Source: Thermopolyspora sp040678635
Lineage (GTDB): Bacteria > Actinomycetota > Actinomycetes > Streptosporangiales > Streptosporangiaceae
Length of the DNA: 64,000 nucleotides
Assembly (NCBI RefSeq): GCF_040678635.1
Contig: NZ_JBFATZ010000017.1
Location: forward strand, 84,727-148,726
Direction: 5' to 3'
The notes beneath the pieces are model-generated. The model was not told the DNA's origin. It did not search any database and saw only the letters and a list, made by a program, of their open reading frames with translations. Shown here piece by piece: positions 41,198 to 49,756 of this stretch. Every line of letters begins with the position of its first letter. The first letter of the stretch is position 1. The translations under genes were made by a program, and so were the position numbers.

Positions 41198-42265
41198 TCA
41201 GAGAGTGACGCCGATCATGACCGGTTCGTTGACCAGGCGGACGCCGAACTTCGCCTCCACGCCGTCGCGGACCTCCCGCGCCAGGGCCAGCAGGTCGGCG
41301 GTCGTGGCGCGGTCGTGCGCGCCGCCGCGTCCGCCCGGGTGGGTGAGGGCGAGGGTGTGCTTGGTGGAGATGCGGACCGGGCCGCGCCGGTAGCCCTTGG
41401 GGAAGCCGGCGTGCTCGATCAGCCAGGCCGCGGGGACCTTCACCGCGCCCTCCCCCATCTCCCAGCGCGGGTAGCCGGGAACGCGCGCCTCCAGGTCGGC
41501 GGCCTCGGCGGCGGTCAGCACGGGGTTGGTGAAGAACGAGCCGGCGCTGCAGGTGTCCGGGTCGTCCGGGTCGAGGACCATGCCCTTGCTCCGGCGCAGT
41601 TCGAGCACGGCCGTGCGGGCCTCGGTGAGGCGCACGCGGTCGCCGAGCGTCACCCCGAGGCGGGTGGCCAGCTCGGCGTAGGCGATCGGGCCGGACATCG
41701 GGGAGCGCTCCAGGGCGTACGTCACGGCGAGCACGACGTAGCGGTCGAGGGCGTCCTTGAAGGCGCTGTGGCGGTAGGAGAAGCCGCAGCTCGCGGCCGG
41801 GAGGTCGAGCACGTCGGCGCGTCGCCGGTCGTAGACGCGCACGCTCACGACCGTCTGGGAGACGTCCTGGCCGTAGGCGCCGACGTTCTGGATGGGGGTG
41901 GAGCCGACGAGGCCGGGGATGCCGGACAGGCACTCGACGCCCGACCAGCCCTCGGTGACGCATCGCCGTACGAGGGCGTCCCAGTCCTCCCCCGCCTCGG
42001 CGGTGAGCAGCACCCGTCCGCCGTCCTCCACGACGGTCACGCCGGTGGAGGCGACCCGGACGACCAGGCCGTCGAAGCCGTCGTCGGCGAGCACCAGGTT
42101 GCTGCCGCCGCCGAGCACCAGCACCGGCTCGCCGGCCCGGTCGGCGTCGGCCACCAGGCGCACGATCTCCTCGGCCGTGGCCGCCTCCGCGAACGCCTTC
42201 GCCGGTCCGCCGAGGCGCAGTGTCGTGTACGGCGCGAGCCGTACCCCCTCTGATCGTCGCTCCAC
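41198..42265 (-). CDS. murB: UDP-N-acetylenolpyruvoylglucosamine reductase
   Basis: 355 aa. Reduces enolpyruvyl-UDP-GlcNAc in peptidoglycan synthesis. FAD-binding LVLGGGSNLVLADDGFDGLV, SGIPGLVGSTPIQNVGAYGQ, catalytic Ser in CSAGSFFTNPV, and a late VPAAWLIEHAGFPKGYRRG with general-acid Glu region near the end. Type I MurB. GTG start. It lies in the conserved murB-hadB-hadA-rpmG order. 40913-41197 upstream of the stop, between riboswitch and murB, has no gene. Confidence 0.95.
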   Translation of the reverse strand: MERRSEGVRLAPYTTLRLGGPAKAFAEAATAEEIVRLVADADRAGEPVLVLGGGSNLVLADDGFDGLVVRVASTGVTVVEDGGRVLLTAEAGEDWDALVRRCVTEGWSGVECLSGIPGLVGSTPIQNVGAYGQDVSQTVVSVRVYDRRRADVLDLPAASCGFSYRHSAFKDALDRYVVLAVTYALERSPMSGPIAYAELATRLGVTLGDRVRLTEARTAVLELRRSKGMVLDPDDPDTCSAGSFFTNPVLTAAEAADLEARVPGYPRWEMGEGAVKVPAAWLIEHAGFPKGYRRGPVRISTKHTLALTHPGGRGGAHDRATTADLLALAREVRDGVEAKFGVRLVNEPVMIGVTL

Positions 42266-42284
42266 GGACGTCCAGCCTAGGGGG

Positions 42285-43388
42285 TCAGGCGGTGCGCAGC
42301 AGGCTCAGGACCCGGTCGTAGGTGCGGCGGGACTCGCGGTCGCGGTAGCCCGGATCCACGTCCTCGTGGCCGCAGTGGCGCTCGGCGTGCACCGGCAGGC
42401 CCGTGGCCGGGACGATCTTGCGGCCGGGCAGGCCGAGGAAGAACTCCAGGTCGGCGTTGCGGTGGTAGCGGGCCTCGGCGGGGAAGCCGCCCGCCTCCAG
42501 GGCGCGGTCGCGGCGTACGGCGAAAAGGTGGCCGAGCAGGGCCCGCACCTCGCCGGGGCCGGCGTCGTGCCAGTCGTGGCCGTCCTCGCCGGGATCGACG
42601 CCCCGCCAGCCCGCCGCGACGACATCCCCCGTCAGCGCCTCGGCCAAGGGGGTCAGCGCGTCGCCGTCGAGGATCGTGGAGGTCTCCATGACGACGTGCA
42701 CGTCGGCGTCGTCCATGTGCAGCAGTTTGGTGCGGGCGGCGCCCCAGCCGGCCGTGCCGCCGCGCCAGTGCGGGGTCTCGGCCACGTGCCAGTCGTCGAT
42801 CCGGCCCGGGTGCTTGGCGGCGAGCTCGTGCAGCACGGTCCCCGCGCCGTCGATGTTGCCGAGGTCGAGGGCGAGGATCCGGGCGTCGGTGTGCGCCACG
42901 ATGCCGTCGACGCATTTACGCACGTCGGACGGCCGGCCGTCGATGATCAGCCCGACGGTGACGCGGTCGGTCGCCTCGGTCGCGTGACCGGCCCCGGCGA
43001 CGTCGACGCTCTCGTTGATCCGCGACGTCGCCAGGCTGCCGTCCCAGAGCACCTGGGCGGCGACCGTCTCCTCGGTGCCGACGGCGGCTGCGGCGTTCTC
43101 CTTGCGGCCGGTACGCCCGGGCTCGTCCCGCCTGTCTTCGGCGAGCGCCGGGACGGGCAGGGAGGCGACGGCGGGCCAGACGGGGAACGGCGGCTTGGGG
43201 GCGAGTTCGAAGCCCTCGTCGGTGTCGCGGACCAGCCAGCCCGCCTCCTCGATCGCGGCGCGCAGCACGTCGGCCTGGGCGTAGTCGCGGTCGGCCCGCG
43301 CCCGGGCCCGCTGCTCGGCGAGCCCGCGCACGTGCGTGGGTGGTTGGGTGGGTGGTTGGGTGGTTCGGTGGGTGGTCGGTTCGCTCAC
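42285..43388 (-). CDS. Glycosyltransferase-like protein with cysteinyl-tRNA-synthetase-type tail at its N-terminus
   Basis: 367 aa from GTG. Residues about 10-50 (LAEQRARARADRDYAQADVL, IEEAGWLVRDTDEGFEL) match the C-terminal helices of CysRS. The main domain is a GT-A-like fold: VTVGLIIDGRPSDVRKCVDG, ARILALDLGN, HVVMETSTILDGDALTPLA, LFAVRRDRALEAGG, YHRNADLEFFLGL. No DxD is obvious. The first codons lie in a GT-rich tandem repeat (TTHRTTQPPTQPPTH). Function unknown; a conserved actinobacterial gene near murB. Confidence 0.68.
   Translation of the reverse strand: MSEPTTHRTTQPPTQPPTHVRGLAEQRARARADRDYAQADVLRAAIEEAGWLVRDTDEGFELAPKPPFPVWPAVASLPVPALAEDRRDEPGRTGRKENAAAAVGTEETVAAQVLWDGSLATSRINESVDVAGAGHATEATDRVTVGLIIDGRPSDVRKCVDGIVAHTDARILALDLGNIDGAGTVLHELAAKHPGRIDDWHVAETPHWRGGTAGWGAARTKLLHMDDADVHVVMETSTILDGDALTPLAEALTGDVVAAGWRGVDPGEDGHDWHDAGPGEVRALLGHLFAVRRDRALEAGGFPAEARYHRNADLEFFLGLPGRKIVPATGLPVHAERHCGHEDVDPGYRDRESRRTYDRVLSLLRTA
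43338..43360 (+). repeat. G-quadruplex-forming tandem repeat
   Basis: GGGTGGTTGGGTGGGTGG then TTGGG: four G3 runs with loops of 5, 1 and 5. It is in the first codons of the minus-strand gene, so the G-rich strand is the template strand. Confidence 0.6.
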
Positions 43389-43478
43389 GTCCGCACCGCT
43401 ACCCACGGCGCCGCCGGCTAGCCCTGGTCCGGGCGTCTTCGCAGGCGGGAGGCGGGGCGGGGCGGCGGGCCGTGATCG

Positions 43479-43907
43479 TCAGGCGAGCCGGACGACCGCG
43501 CGGGCCTTGGAGAGCACGCGGGAGCCGCCGGACTTGGCGGTGAGGACGATGACGGCCTTGTTGTCCTCGAGCTTGCTCTCCACGACGCCGCTGACGGTGA
43601 TGACGGCGCCCTCCTCGTCGTCGGGGACGACCACCATGGAGGAGAAGCGCACGCCGTAGTCGAGCACGGCGCCGGGGTCGCCGACCCAGTCGGTGACGAA
43701 GCGGCTGCCCTGGGCCATCGTGTACATGCCGTGGGCGATGACGTCGGGCAGGCCGACGGCCTTGGCGAAGCGCTCGTTCCAGTGGATGGGGTTGAAGTCG
43801 CCGGAGGCGCCGGCGTACTTGACCAGGTCCACCCGGCGCACGCGATAGTCGACCGCGGGGATCTCCTGGCCGACCTCGACCTCGTCGTACTTGATCGTCG
43901 CGGTCAT
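43479..43907 (-). CDS. hadB: (3R)-hydroxyacyl-ACP dehydratase subunit HadB
   Basis: 142 aa MaoC/hot-dog protein. Catalytic motif ASGDFNPIHWNE (Asp and His of hydratase 2), then VIAHGMYTMAQGSRFV. Forms the active subunit with HadA in mycolic-acid/FAS-II type dehydration; in non-mycolate actinomycetes the exact fatty substrate is uncertain. Starts 1 nt after the hadA stop. Confidence 0.9.
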   Translation of the reverse strand: MTATIKYDEVEVGQEIPAVDYRVRRVDLVKYAGASGDFNPIHWNERFAKAVGLPDVIAHGMYTMAQGSRFVTDWVGDPGAVLDYGVRFSSMVVVPDDEEGAVITVSGVVESKLEDNKAVIVLTAKSGGSRVLSKARAVVRLA

Positions 43908-43908
43908 C

Positions 43909-44358
43909 TCAGGCGGCCCCTCCGCGCTCGACGATGGTGTTGTAGGTCGTGCAGACCAGCTCCCCGTCGGCGGCGGTGACCTCGCTCTTCACGGTGAGGA
44001 ACTCGTTGCGGCCCACGCTGCGGATCTCACTGATCATCGAGGTGTGCCGCAGCTCGTCGCCGGCGTAGATGGGGCGGCGGTACTCGAAGCGCTGCTCGCC
44101 GTGGACCACCATGGCGAAGTTGAGGCCGAGGTCGGGGTCGGCGAGGGCCTCGCCGGCTCCGGCGAGGGTGAACACGATGGGGAACGTCGGGGGGGCGACC
44201 ACATCGGGGTGTCCGGCGGCCTTCGCCGCCTCCCGGTCCAGGTAGATGGGGTTGTCGTCGCCGATCGCCGCGGCGAACTCCCTGATCTTCACCCTGGACA
44301 CCTCGTACGGCGCGGCGCACGGATAGCTGCGCCCGATGAAGTCCCGATTCAAGGCCAT
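43909..44358 (-). CDS. hadA: (3R)-hydroxyacyl-ACP dehydratase subunit HadA
   Basis: 149 aa, UPF0336 family. MALNRDFIGRSYPCAAPYEV, IGDDNPIYLDREAAKAAGHP, VVAPPTFPIVFTLAG, FEYRRPIYAGDELRHTSMI. The catalytic His/Asp motif is replaced, as normal for the substrate-binding subunit. Located between hadB and rpmG as in other actinobacteria. Confidence 0.92.
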   Translation of the reverse strand: MALNRDFIGRSYPCAAPYEVSRVKIREFAAAIGDDNPIYLDREAAKAAGHPDVVAPPTFPIVFTLAGAGEALADPDLGLNFAMVVHGEQRFEYRRPIYAGDELRHTSMISEIRSVGRNEFLTVKSEVTAADGELVCTTYNTIVERGGAA

Positions 44359-44564
44359 CGTGTCGGTGCCCCCTCGTGAACTCGGCATTTGACGAGGCCG
44401 ACGGTTACAGAACAACGTTCGGCCCGGTCTCGTTCACGAGAACGTTAGCCGAGGGACGGGATGTCGCCGGATGCCCGCGCCCGCCAAGATCTGGCGAGCG
44501 GATCTGTCCGCGAACGACAAACCGGCGTCCACCCGCGAGGGGCTCCGCCGGTTCGCGAATCGGG

Positions 44565-44729
44565 TCAGCGGGTCTCGCGGTGCGGCTGGTGGCGCTTGCA
44601 GTTCGGGCAGTACTTCTTCAGCTCGAGCCGGTCGGGGTCGTTCCGCCGGTTCTTCCGCGTGATGTAGTTGCGGTGCTTGCACTCCTGGCAGGCCAGCGTG
44701 ATCTTCGGCCTAACGTCTGTGGCAGCCAC
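44565..44729 (-). CDS. rpmG: 50S ribosomal protein L33
   Basis: 54 aa from GTG (GAAAGG upstream). Contains both CxxC pairs (CQEC, CPNC), so it is the zinc-binding C+ form. ITRKNRRNDPDRLELKKYCP is the standard L33 core. Preceded on the same strand by tRNA-Met and tRNA-Thr. 44359-44564 has no gene. Confidence 0.96.
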   Translation of the reverse strand: MAATDVRPKITLACQECKHRNYITRKNRRNDPDRLELKKYCPNCKRHQPHRETR

Positions 44730-44772
44730 GTGGGGAGTGCCTTTCTGATTCGGGACACATGGACAACCCAAA

Positions 44773-44800
44773 CCTGATCGTCCCGTGACGGGTGATCAGG
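44773..44800 (-). terminator. Hairpin between tRNA-Met and rpmG
   Basis: CCTGATC and GATCAGG with an inner CCCG/CGGG form a long hairpin; on the minus strand TTTGGGTTG follows. It could be a tRNA terminator or attenuator, or a processing signal before rpmG. Confidence 0.5.
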
Positions 44801-44808
44801 AAGGGTAG

Positions 44809-44882
44809 TAGCGGAGGCCGGACTTGAACCGGCGACACAGCGATTATGAGCCGCTTGCTCTGCCTGACTGAGCTACTCCGCC
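44809..44882 (-). tRNA. tRNA-Met (CAT)
   Basis: Reads GGCGGAGTAGCTCAGTCAGG at the 5' end, anticodon loop CTCATAA, T-arm CGGTTCAAGTCCG. Acceptor stem pairs 7/7 allowing a G-U. Elongator type, since G1 pairs with U72 and the initiator C1-A72 mismatch is absent. No encoded CCA. Confidence 0.95.
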
Positions 44883-45055
44883 TTGGGGCCGGTGAAGCCT
44901 ACCGGCCTGGTTAGGATACCCGACCCGAACAGCTTTCCAGCACGGCGCTGGTGCCGACCGATCGCGGCTGGGATCCACATCCGGGAACGCCCCGGAGCCC
45001 CCGCTCACGCCAAAAGGCCCACTCGAATCACCGTTCAAGTAGACCCTCCGGACGT

Positions 45056-45130
45056 GGAGCCCCTTTACGGAATCGAACCGTAGACCTTCTCCTTACCATG
45101 GAGACGCTCTGCCGACTGAGCTAAAGGGGC
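45056..45130 (-). tRNA. tRNA-Thr (GGT)
   Basis: Begins GCCCCTTTAGCTCAGTCGGC; anticodon stem-loop TCTCC-ATGGTAA-GGAGA gives GGT; T-arm ACGGTTCGATTCCGT; acceptor AAGGGGC followed by T and an encoded CCA. A GC-rich hairpin (CCTGTCC/GGACAGG) lies just upstream. Confidence 0.95.
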
Positions 45131-45185
45131 CTGTCCTGCGGGCTTCGCGCCCCGGACAGGTGTAACCATACACGGACCGCGCCCA

Positions 45186-45458
45186 CTACGCGAAATCAAA
45201 TACGTCCCCGCCCGGGACCGGCTCGTCCGGACCCGGCCCGACCTCGGGTTTCGCCCGCGTCGGCGGCTCGGCGGCCGCCGCCGGGCGCAGCGTCACGACC
45301 TCGCACAGTTCGGCCAGGTCGACGAGCCGGGCGACCTCCTCCACCGAGCGGCAGTCCGCGACGGGCCGGCCGTGCCGGCGCACCCGCAGCACCTGACGTC
45401 CGTCGAGCACCCCGGGCACCACCTCGTACCCGTCGGGTCCCACCCATCGCACGTCCAT
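45186..45458 (-). CDS. Small hypothetical protein
   Basis: 90 aa from MDVRWVGPDGYEVVPGVLDG, then RQVLRVRRHGRPVADCRSVE and EVARLVDLAELCEVV, with a Pro/Glu-rich acidic tail. Small beta-rich domain with a helix; no ribosome site, possibly leaderless. Conserved-looking but unnamed. Confidence 0.6.
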   Translation of the reverse strand: MDVRWVGPDGYEVVPGVLDGRQVLRVRRHGRPVADCRSVEEVARLVDLAELCEVVTLRPAAAAEPPTRAKPEVGPGPDEPVPGGDVFDFA

Positions 45459-45634
45459 ACCGACACAGACTATGCGTTTCTCCCCAACAGCCACCCAAGA
45501 CATCCCGAGTCTCGCCATTCAGGCTTGGTATGGCTCCTAGTGACGCCCAAGTCCTGATTAAGACCGCTCCCGCATCGTGGTTCCACACCGCAGCCCCGGC
45601 CGACCGGGCCGGGCCCGACCCACGAGGGAGACCC

Positions 45635-46294
45635 ATGTCCAAAACCGACGCCCGCCCCAACCTGATCGGCTTCCGCTGCGCCCACCGCACCATGCGCGGC
45701 GACACCCGCCTGCTCGCTCACGCGATCGCCGCCGTCGCCGACGGAACCGACCCGTGCGACCAGGCCCGCGCCGAGGCCGTCGCCGAGTACGTCGCGAAGG
45801 TCTGCGCGGGCATCCATCACCACCACACGCTGGAGGACAACAGCTTGTGGCCGATCCTGGAGCGCGCGGCCGGGGCGATCGTGGACCTGAGCGAGCTCAC
45901 CGAGGACCACGGCCAGCTCGACCCGCTGCTCGACGAGATCACCGAGACGGCCCGGCTGTTCGCCCGCGACCGTACGGCCGCGCCCCGCCTCGCCAAGTCC
46001 CTGGGCGAGCTGGCCGACCTGCTCGACGAGCACATCGAGGAGGAGGAGCGCACGATCTTCCCGATCATCGACGCGTACGTCTCCGTCGAGGACTGGGAGA
46101 GGCTCGAGGCCGAGGTGCGCCGCGGCGGCGACATACGCTTCGAGCTGCCGCGGATCGAGCGCTACGCCCGCCCCGAGGAGCTCGCCGAGCTGCGCAGGGC
46201 GGCCGGTCCGGTGCTGGCCGCGCTGATGGCCCTGTTCCGCCGCGGCTTCCGGCGGCGTCACCGGCTCGTCTTCGGCAGCCTCTCCGACGCCTGA
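45635..46294 (+). CDS. Hemerythrin (HHE) domain protein
   Basis: 219 aa. Di-iron four-helix-bundle motifs: CAHRTMRGDTRLL, CAGIHHHHTLEDNSLWPIL, LTEDHGQLDPLLDE and LDEHIEEEERTIFPII. Likely binds O2, NO or iron, or repairs Fe-S damage. CGAGGGAGA is a good ribosome site. Its 3' end overlaps the BTAD gene (opposite strand) by 37 bp. Confidence 0.88.
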   Translation: MSKTDARPNLIGFRCAHRTMRGDTRLLAHAIAAVADGTDPCDQARAEAVAEYVAKVCAGIHHHHTLEDNSLWPILERAAGAIVDLSELTEDHGQLDPLLDEITETARLFARDRTAAPRLAKSLGELADLLDEHIEEEERTIFPIIDAYVSVEDWERLEAEVRRGGDIRFELPRIERYARPEELAELRRAAGPVLAALMALFRRGFRRRHRLVFGSLSDA

Positions 46295-49200
46295 CGCGCC
46301 CGCCGCTCCCAGTGCGGCGACCCGACGGCCCGGGCGACCTCGGCGGCGACGGCGTAGTGCCCGGCCGCCGCGTCGGCACGGCCCAGCAGCTCGGCGACCT
46401 CCCCCAGCGTGTGCGCCACCGGCCCGGCCGTGACCGAGCCGCTGTGCAGCCCGGCGAGCTCCCGCTCCCAGGGCAGCAGCAACGCGTAGCAGTCCCGCGC
46501 CGTCTCCTTGTCGCCGAGGGCGACCGCGACCTCGGCGCGCAGGGCGTACCGCAGCAGCCAGTAGTAGTCCTCCTGCGGCACCCGGCGCGGCAGCCAGACG
46601 TCCCGGGCCTCGTCGAGGCGCCCGGCCGCCACCAGCACCCGCGCGAGGAAGTCGGCGACCCCCGCGGGGGCGATCTCGTACATCATGCGGAGCTCGGCGA
46701 GCGACTCGCCGCCCCCGCCCCGGGCGAGGCGCACCATCATCCGGCCCAGCACGCCCATCGGCACGGCGTTCACCGCGCCGGCCCGCAGCATCCGGTCGGC
46801 CGCCTCGGTGTACGCCCGTTCGGCCCGGTCGAACTCCCCCTTGATCACCAGGTTCAGCGTGTCGAGATAGGACAAAATCATCAGGGTCAGGCCGAGCTGG
46901 CCGCTGGTGGAGTGTTCCAGGGCGCGGTCGGCGTGGTGGCGGGCCGCGGCGAGGTCGCAGCGTCCCAGGCTGACCATGAACAGCGCGTGGTGGCCCTGCA
47001 TCTGGTATCCGGGCATGCCGGCCGCCGCGCCGAGCTCGATCAGCTCTCGCCCGATCGCCTCCAGCTCGTCGCGGCGGCGGGGGGCGAGCACGAGGAAGTA
47101 CCGGGCGTTGAGGGCGAGGCAGATCAGCGCCGGGTCGCCGATCCGGCGCGCGATGTCGAGCGCCTCCGCCGACGCCGTCTCGCAGTCCTCGGCCTTGAGG
47201 CCCTCCAGCTCGAAGGTGAGCGCGGCGAGGAGGCGGCATCGGGTCGCGTCGTCATGGGCGGCGTCGAGCGCCTCCCGCAGGGCGGCGACGATGACCTCGT
47301 CCATCTGGTTAAGCGGCTTAAGGGTCCAGGTCACCGGCGCGTCGTACGCGGTGAGCGCCCGTGCGGCCAGCCCCGGATCGCCCAGCCGCCGGGCGACGGC
47401 CAGCGCCTCGGCCCTGGCCTCCAGCGCGCCGTGCACGTTTCCGGCGTGGCCCCGGGACGAGGTCAGCGAGCACAGCAGGTCCAGCCGGACGCGGTCGTCC
47501 CGCTCCCGTTCGGCGGGCGTGCCCGCGGCGAGGCCGAGCGCCGTGAGCGCGCCCTCCAACAGGGCCGCCGCCTCGGAGTGGGCGTACATGCGGGCGGCCT
47601 CGGCGGCGGCCTTCGCGGCGTACTCGACGGCCTTGCCCGCCGTGTTCGTGGTCGCGGCGGCGAGGGCGTGGTGACCGAGCGCGGCCACGTCGCCGGGCCG
47701 TACCCGCTCCACCGCCGCCAGGGCCCTGGCGTGCAGCCGGGAGCGGCGCAGCCGCGGGATGTCCTCGTACAGGGTCTCCCTGACCAGCACGTGGGTGAAC
47801 CGCACCCGGCCGGGCAGCGGCTCGGTCAGCAGGCCGGTGACCACGCCCGCCTCCAGGCCGGTCAGCACGCCCTCCTCGTCCTCGTCGTGCATGGCGATCA
47901 GGACGTCGGCGTCCACGTCCCGGCCGAGCACGGCCGCGTGCCTGAGCATGGTCTGCGCGGCGGCGGGGAGGCGGGCGACGCGCCGCCGGATGAGATCCCG
48001 TACGCCGGGCGGCAGCGCCCCGGCCGCGGCCAGCCCCTCGACGGCGAGCACCCGGGCGATCTCGCGGACGAACAGCGGGTTGCCGCCCGTGCGTTCGGCG
48101 ACCTTGGCGACGGTGGCGTCGTCCACGGCGGTTCCGGAACGTTCCCGCAGCAGCAGCGCCACCTCCTGCGTGGTCAGTCCGGGCAGCGGGAGGTGCTCGG
48201 CGACCGCGCCGGCGAGCGCCGCCCAGGTGGCGGCGAGCCCGTCGGTGGTCTCGGTGGGGCGGTGGGTGGCGAGCACGAGCAGCGGCGCGGCGGCGAGCTG
48301 GACCGCCAGGTGGCGCAGCAGGCGCAGCGTCTCCTCGTCGCCGCGGTGCAGGTCCTCAAGCACGATCAGCAGCGGCCCGGCGGCGGCCACGTCCTGCAGG
48401 TACTCGCCGATGGCGCGGGCGACGGCGAACCGGCCCTCGCCCGCCGCCTCGTCGTCGAGCAGGGGGGCGAGCCGCTCGTGCAGGTCCGGGCGGATCGGGC
48501 AGGTCTCGGCGAGGGTGCGCACGATCTCGCTCCACGCCCAGGCGGGCGGCGCGCCTCCGTCGGTCTCGGGGCACCGCCCGGTCGCCGCGTTCCAGCCCTT
48601 GCCGCGCAGCCGCCTGGCGATCTCCTCGGCCAGGACGCTCTTGCCCAGGCCCGCCTCGCCGCCGAGCCACACGACGCGGAAGCCGTGGGCCGTGGCCTGG
48701 CCGGCAACGCCCTCCAACCGGTCGATCTCGCCCGTCCTGCCGATCAGCCCGGGGGACGCCGGCGTGGAGTCGGCGCGGGGGACTGCGGGCGGCGGCGGTG
48801 CGGCGTCCGCAGGCATTCGCGTCCGTGTCAGCGGCGGCGACGGCGCGGACGGCGGGGGCGGGGCGGTGCGCGGGGCCGCGGCGAGCTGCAGCGACGGGGC
48901 CTGGGCGAGGATGTCGGCCTCCAGCGCGCGCAGCGCGGGCCCCGGGTCGACGCCGAGCTCGTCGGCGAGCGCGGAGCGGACCGCGCGTAGCGCCGCCAGC
49001 GCGTCGCCCTGGCGGCCGGAGCGATAGTAGGCGAGGGCGAGCAGCCTGGTGGCGTTCTCCCGCAGCGGGTGGTCGGCGACGTGGCGCTCCAGGTCGGGGA
49101 CGGTCTCGGCGTGGCGGCCCAGCTCCAGCGCGGCCTCGGCGCGGCGTTCCAGCGCGACCAGGCGCAGCTCCTCCAGTTGGGCGGCCTCGGGCGCGGCCCA

Positions 49201-49653
49201 CTCCTCGGCGGCGAACTCGGCGTACGCGGGCCCCTCCCACAGGCCGAGCGCCTCGTCGAGCGCGGCGACGGCGCGCGCCGGGTCCCGCTCGGCGAACGCG
49301 GCCTCGGCCAGGGCGCGGAACCGCCAGGCGTCCACGTCCTCGGCGGCGAGGTTGAGCCGGTAGCCGGGGGCGGCGCTCACCAGGACGGTGGCGGGGGTGC
49401 GGGGCCGCCGATCGGGTTCGAGCGCCCGCCGCAGGTTGGAGATGTAGACCTGGAGGGTGGCCAGGGCCTTCGGCGGCGGCTGGCCCCGCCACAGGTCCTC
49501 GATGAACCGGTCGGTGGACACGACCTGACCCCCGGCGCACACCAGCCGGGCGACGACGGCGCGCTGCCGCGCCGGGCCGAGGTCGGCGGGCGCGCCGACC
49601 ACCTCCCCCGCAGGGGACCGAGAACGCGCAAACGCACCACGGCACCCGAGCAT
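46258..49653 (-). CDS. BTAD/AAA transcriptional regulator with damaged N-terminus
   Basis: About 1130 aa. Order: OmpR-type winged helix (QVVSTDRFIEDLWRGQPPPK, ATLQVYISNLRRALEP), BTAD domain (YAEFAAEEWAAPEAAQLEEL, YYRSGRQGDALAALRAV), Pro-rich linker, STAND ATPase (LGGEAGLGKSVLAEEIARRL; LLIVLEDLHRGDEETLRLL) and TPR-like tail. The normal beginning VRLRVLGPL is present at 49637 but in another frame; one missing base near 49612 would restore VRLRVLGPL-AGEVVGAPADL. In the given sequence translation could only start at an ATG at 49653 with an unrelated first 15 residues. Pseudogene, sequencing error or new start: unresolved. Confidence 0.8.
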   Translation of the reverse strand: MLGCRGAFARSRSPAGEVVGAPADLGPARQRAVVARLVCAGGQVVSTDRFIEDLWRGQPPPKALATLQVYISNLRRALEPDRRPRTPATVLVSAAPGYRLNLAAEDVDAWRFRALAEAAFAERDPARAVAALDEALGLWEGPAYAEFAAEEWAAPEAAQLEELRLVALERRAEAALELGRHAETVPDLERHVADHPLRENATRLLALAYYRSGRQGDALAALRAVRSALADELGVDPGPALRALEADILAQAPSLQLAAAPRTAPPPPSAPSPPLTRTRMPADAAPPPPAVPRADSTPASPGLIGRTGEIDRLEGVAGQATAHGFRVVWLGGEAGLGKSVLAEEIARRLRGKGWNAATGRCPETDGGAPPAWAWSEIVRTLAETCPIRPDLHERLAPLLDDEAAGEGRFAVARAIGEYLQDVAAAGPLLIVLEDLHRGDEETLRLLRHLAVQLAAAPLLVLATHRPTETTDGLAATWAALAGAVAEHLPLPGLTTQEVALLLRERSGTAVDDATVAKVAERTGGNPLFVREIARVLAVEGLAAAGALPPGVRDLIRRRVARLPAAAQTMLRHAAVLGRDVDADVLIAMHDEDEEGVLTGLEAGVVTGLLTEPLPGRVRFTHVLVRETLYEDIPRLRRSRLHARALAAVERVRPGDVAALGHHALAAATTNTAGKAVEYAAKAAAEAARMYAHSEAAALLEGALTALGLAAGTPAERERDDRVRLDLLCSLTSSRGHAGNVHGALEARAEALAVARRLGDPGLAARALTAYDAPVTWTLKPLNQMDEVIVAALREALDAAHDDATRCRLLAALTFELEGLKAEDCETASAEALDIARRIGDPALICLALNARYFLVLAPRRRDELEAIGRELIELGAAAGMPGYQMQGHHALFMVSLGRCDLAAARHHADRALEHSTSGQLGLTLMILSYLDTLNLVIKGEFDRAERAYTEAADRMLRAGAVNAVPMGVLGRMMVRLARGGGGESLAELRMMYEIAPAGVADFLARVLVAAGRLDEARDVWLPRRVPQEDYYWLLRYALRAEVAVALGDKETARDCYALLLPWERELAGLHSGSVTAGPVAHTLGEVAELLGRADAAAGHYAVAAEVARAVGSPHWERRARQASERLPKTSR

Positions 49654-49756
49654 AAGGGCATAAGTCGCAATCAGTATTTGCCGCCGTTTATTGACATCTA
49701 TCGGTATCAACTGGGCAACCAGAGAGTGCGGAAGGGGGCCTGCATCAGGAGGACCA

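Noticed and set aside
45130..45160. GC-rich hairpin upstream of tRNA-Thr as a terminator
   Set aside because: No T-run follows on either strand; more likely part of the tRNA leader.
45577..48990. 1137-codon plus-strand open frame
   Set aside because: Opposite the BTAD regulator and out of frame with hemerythrin; Arg/Gly/Pro-rich shadow without motifs.
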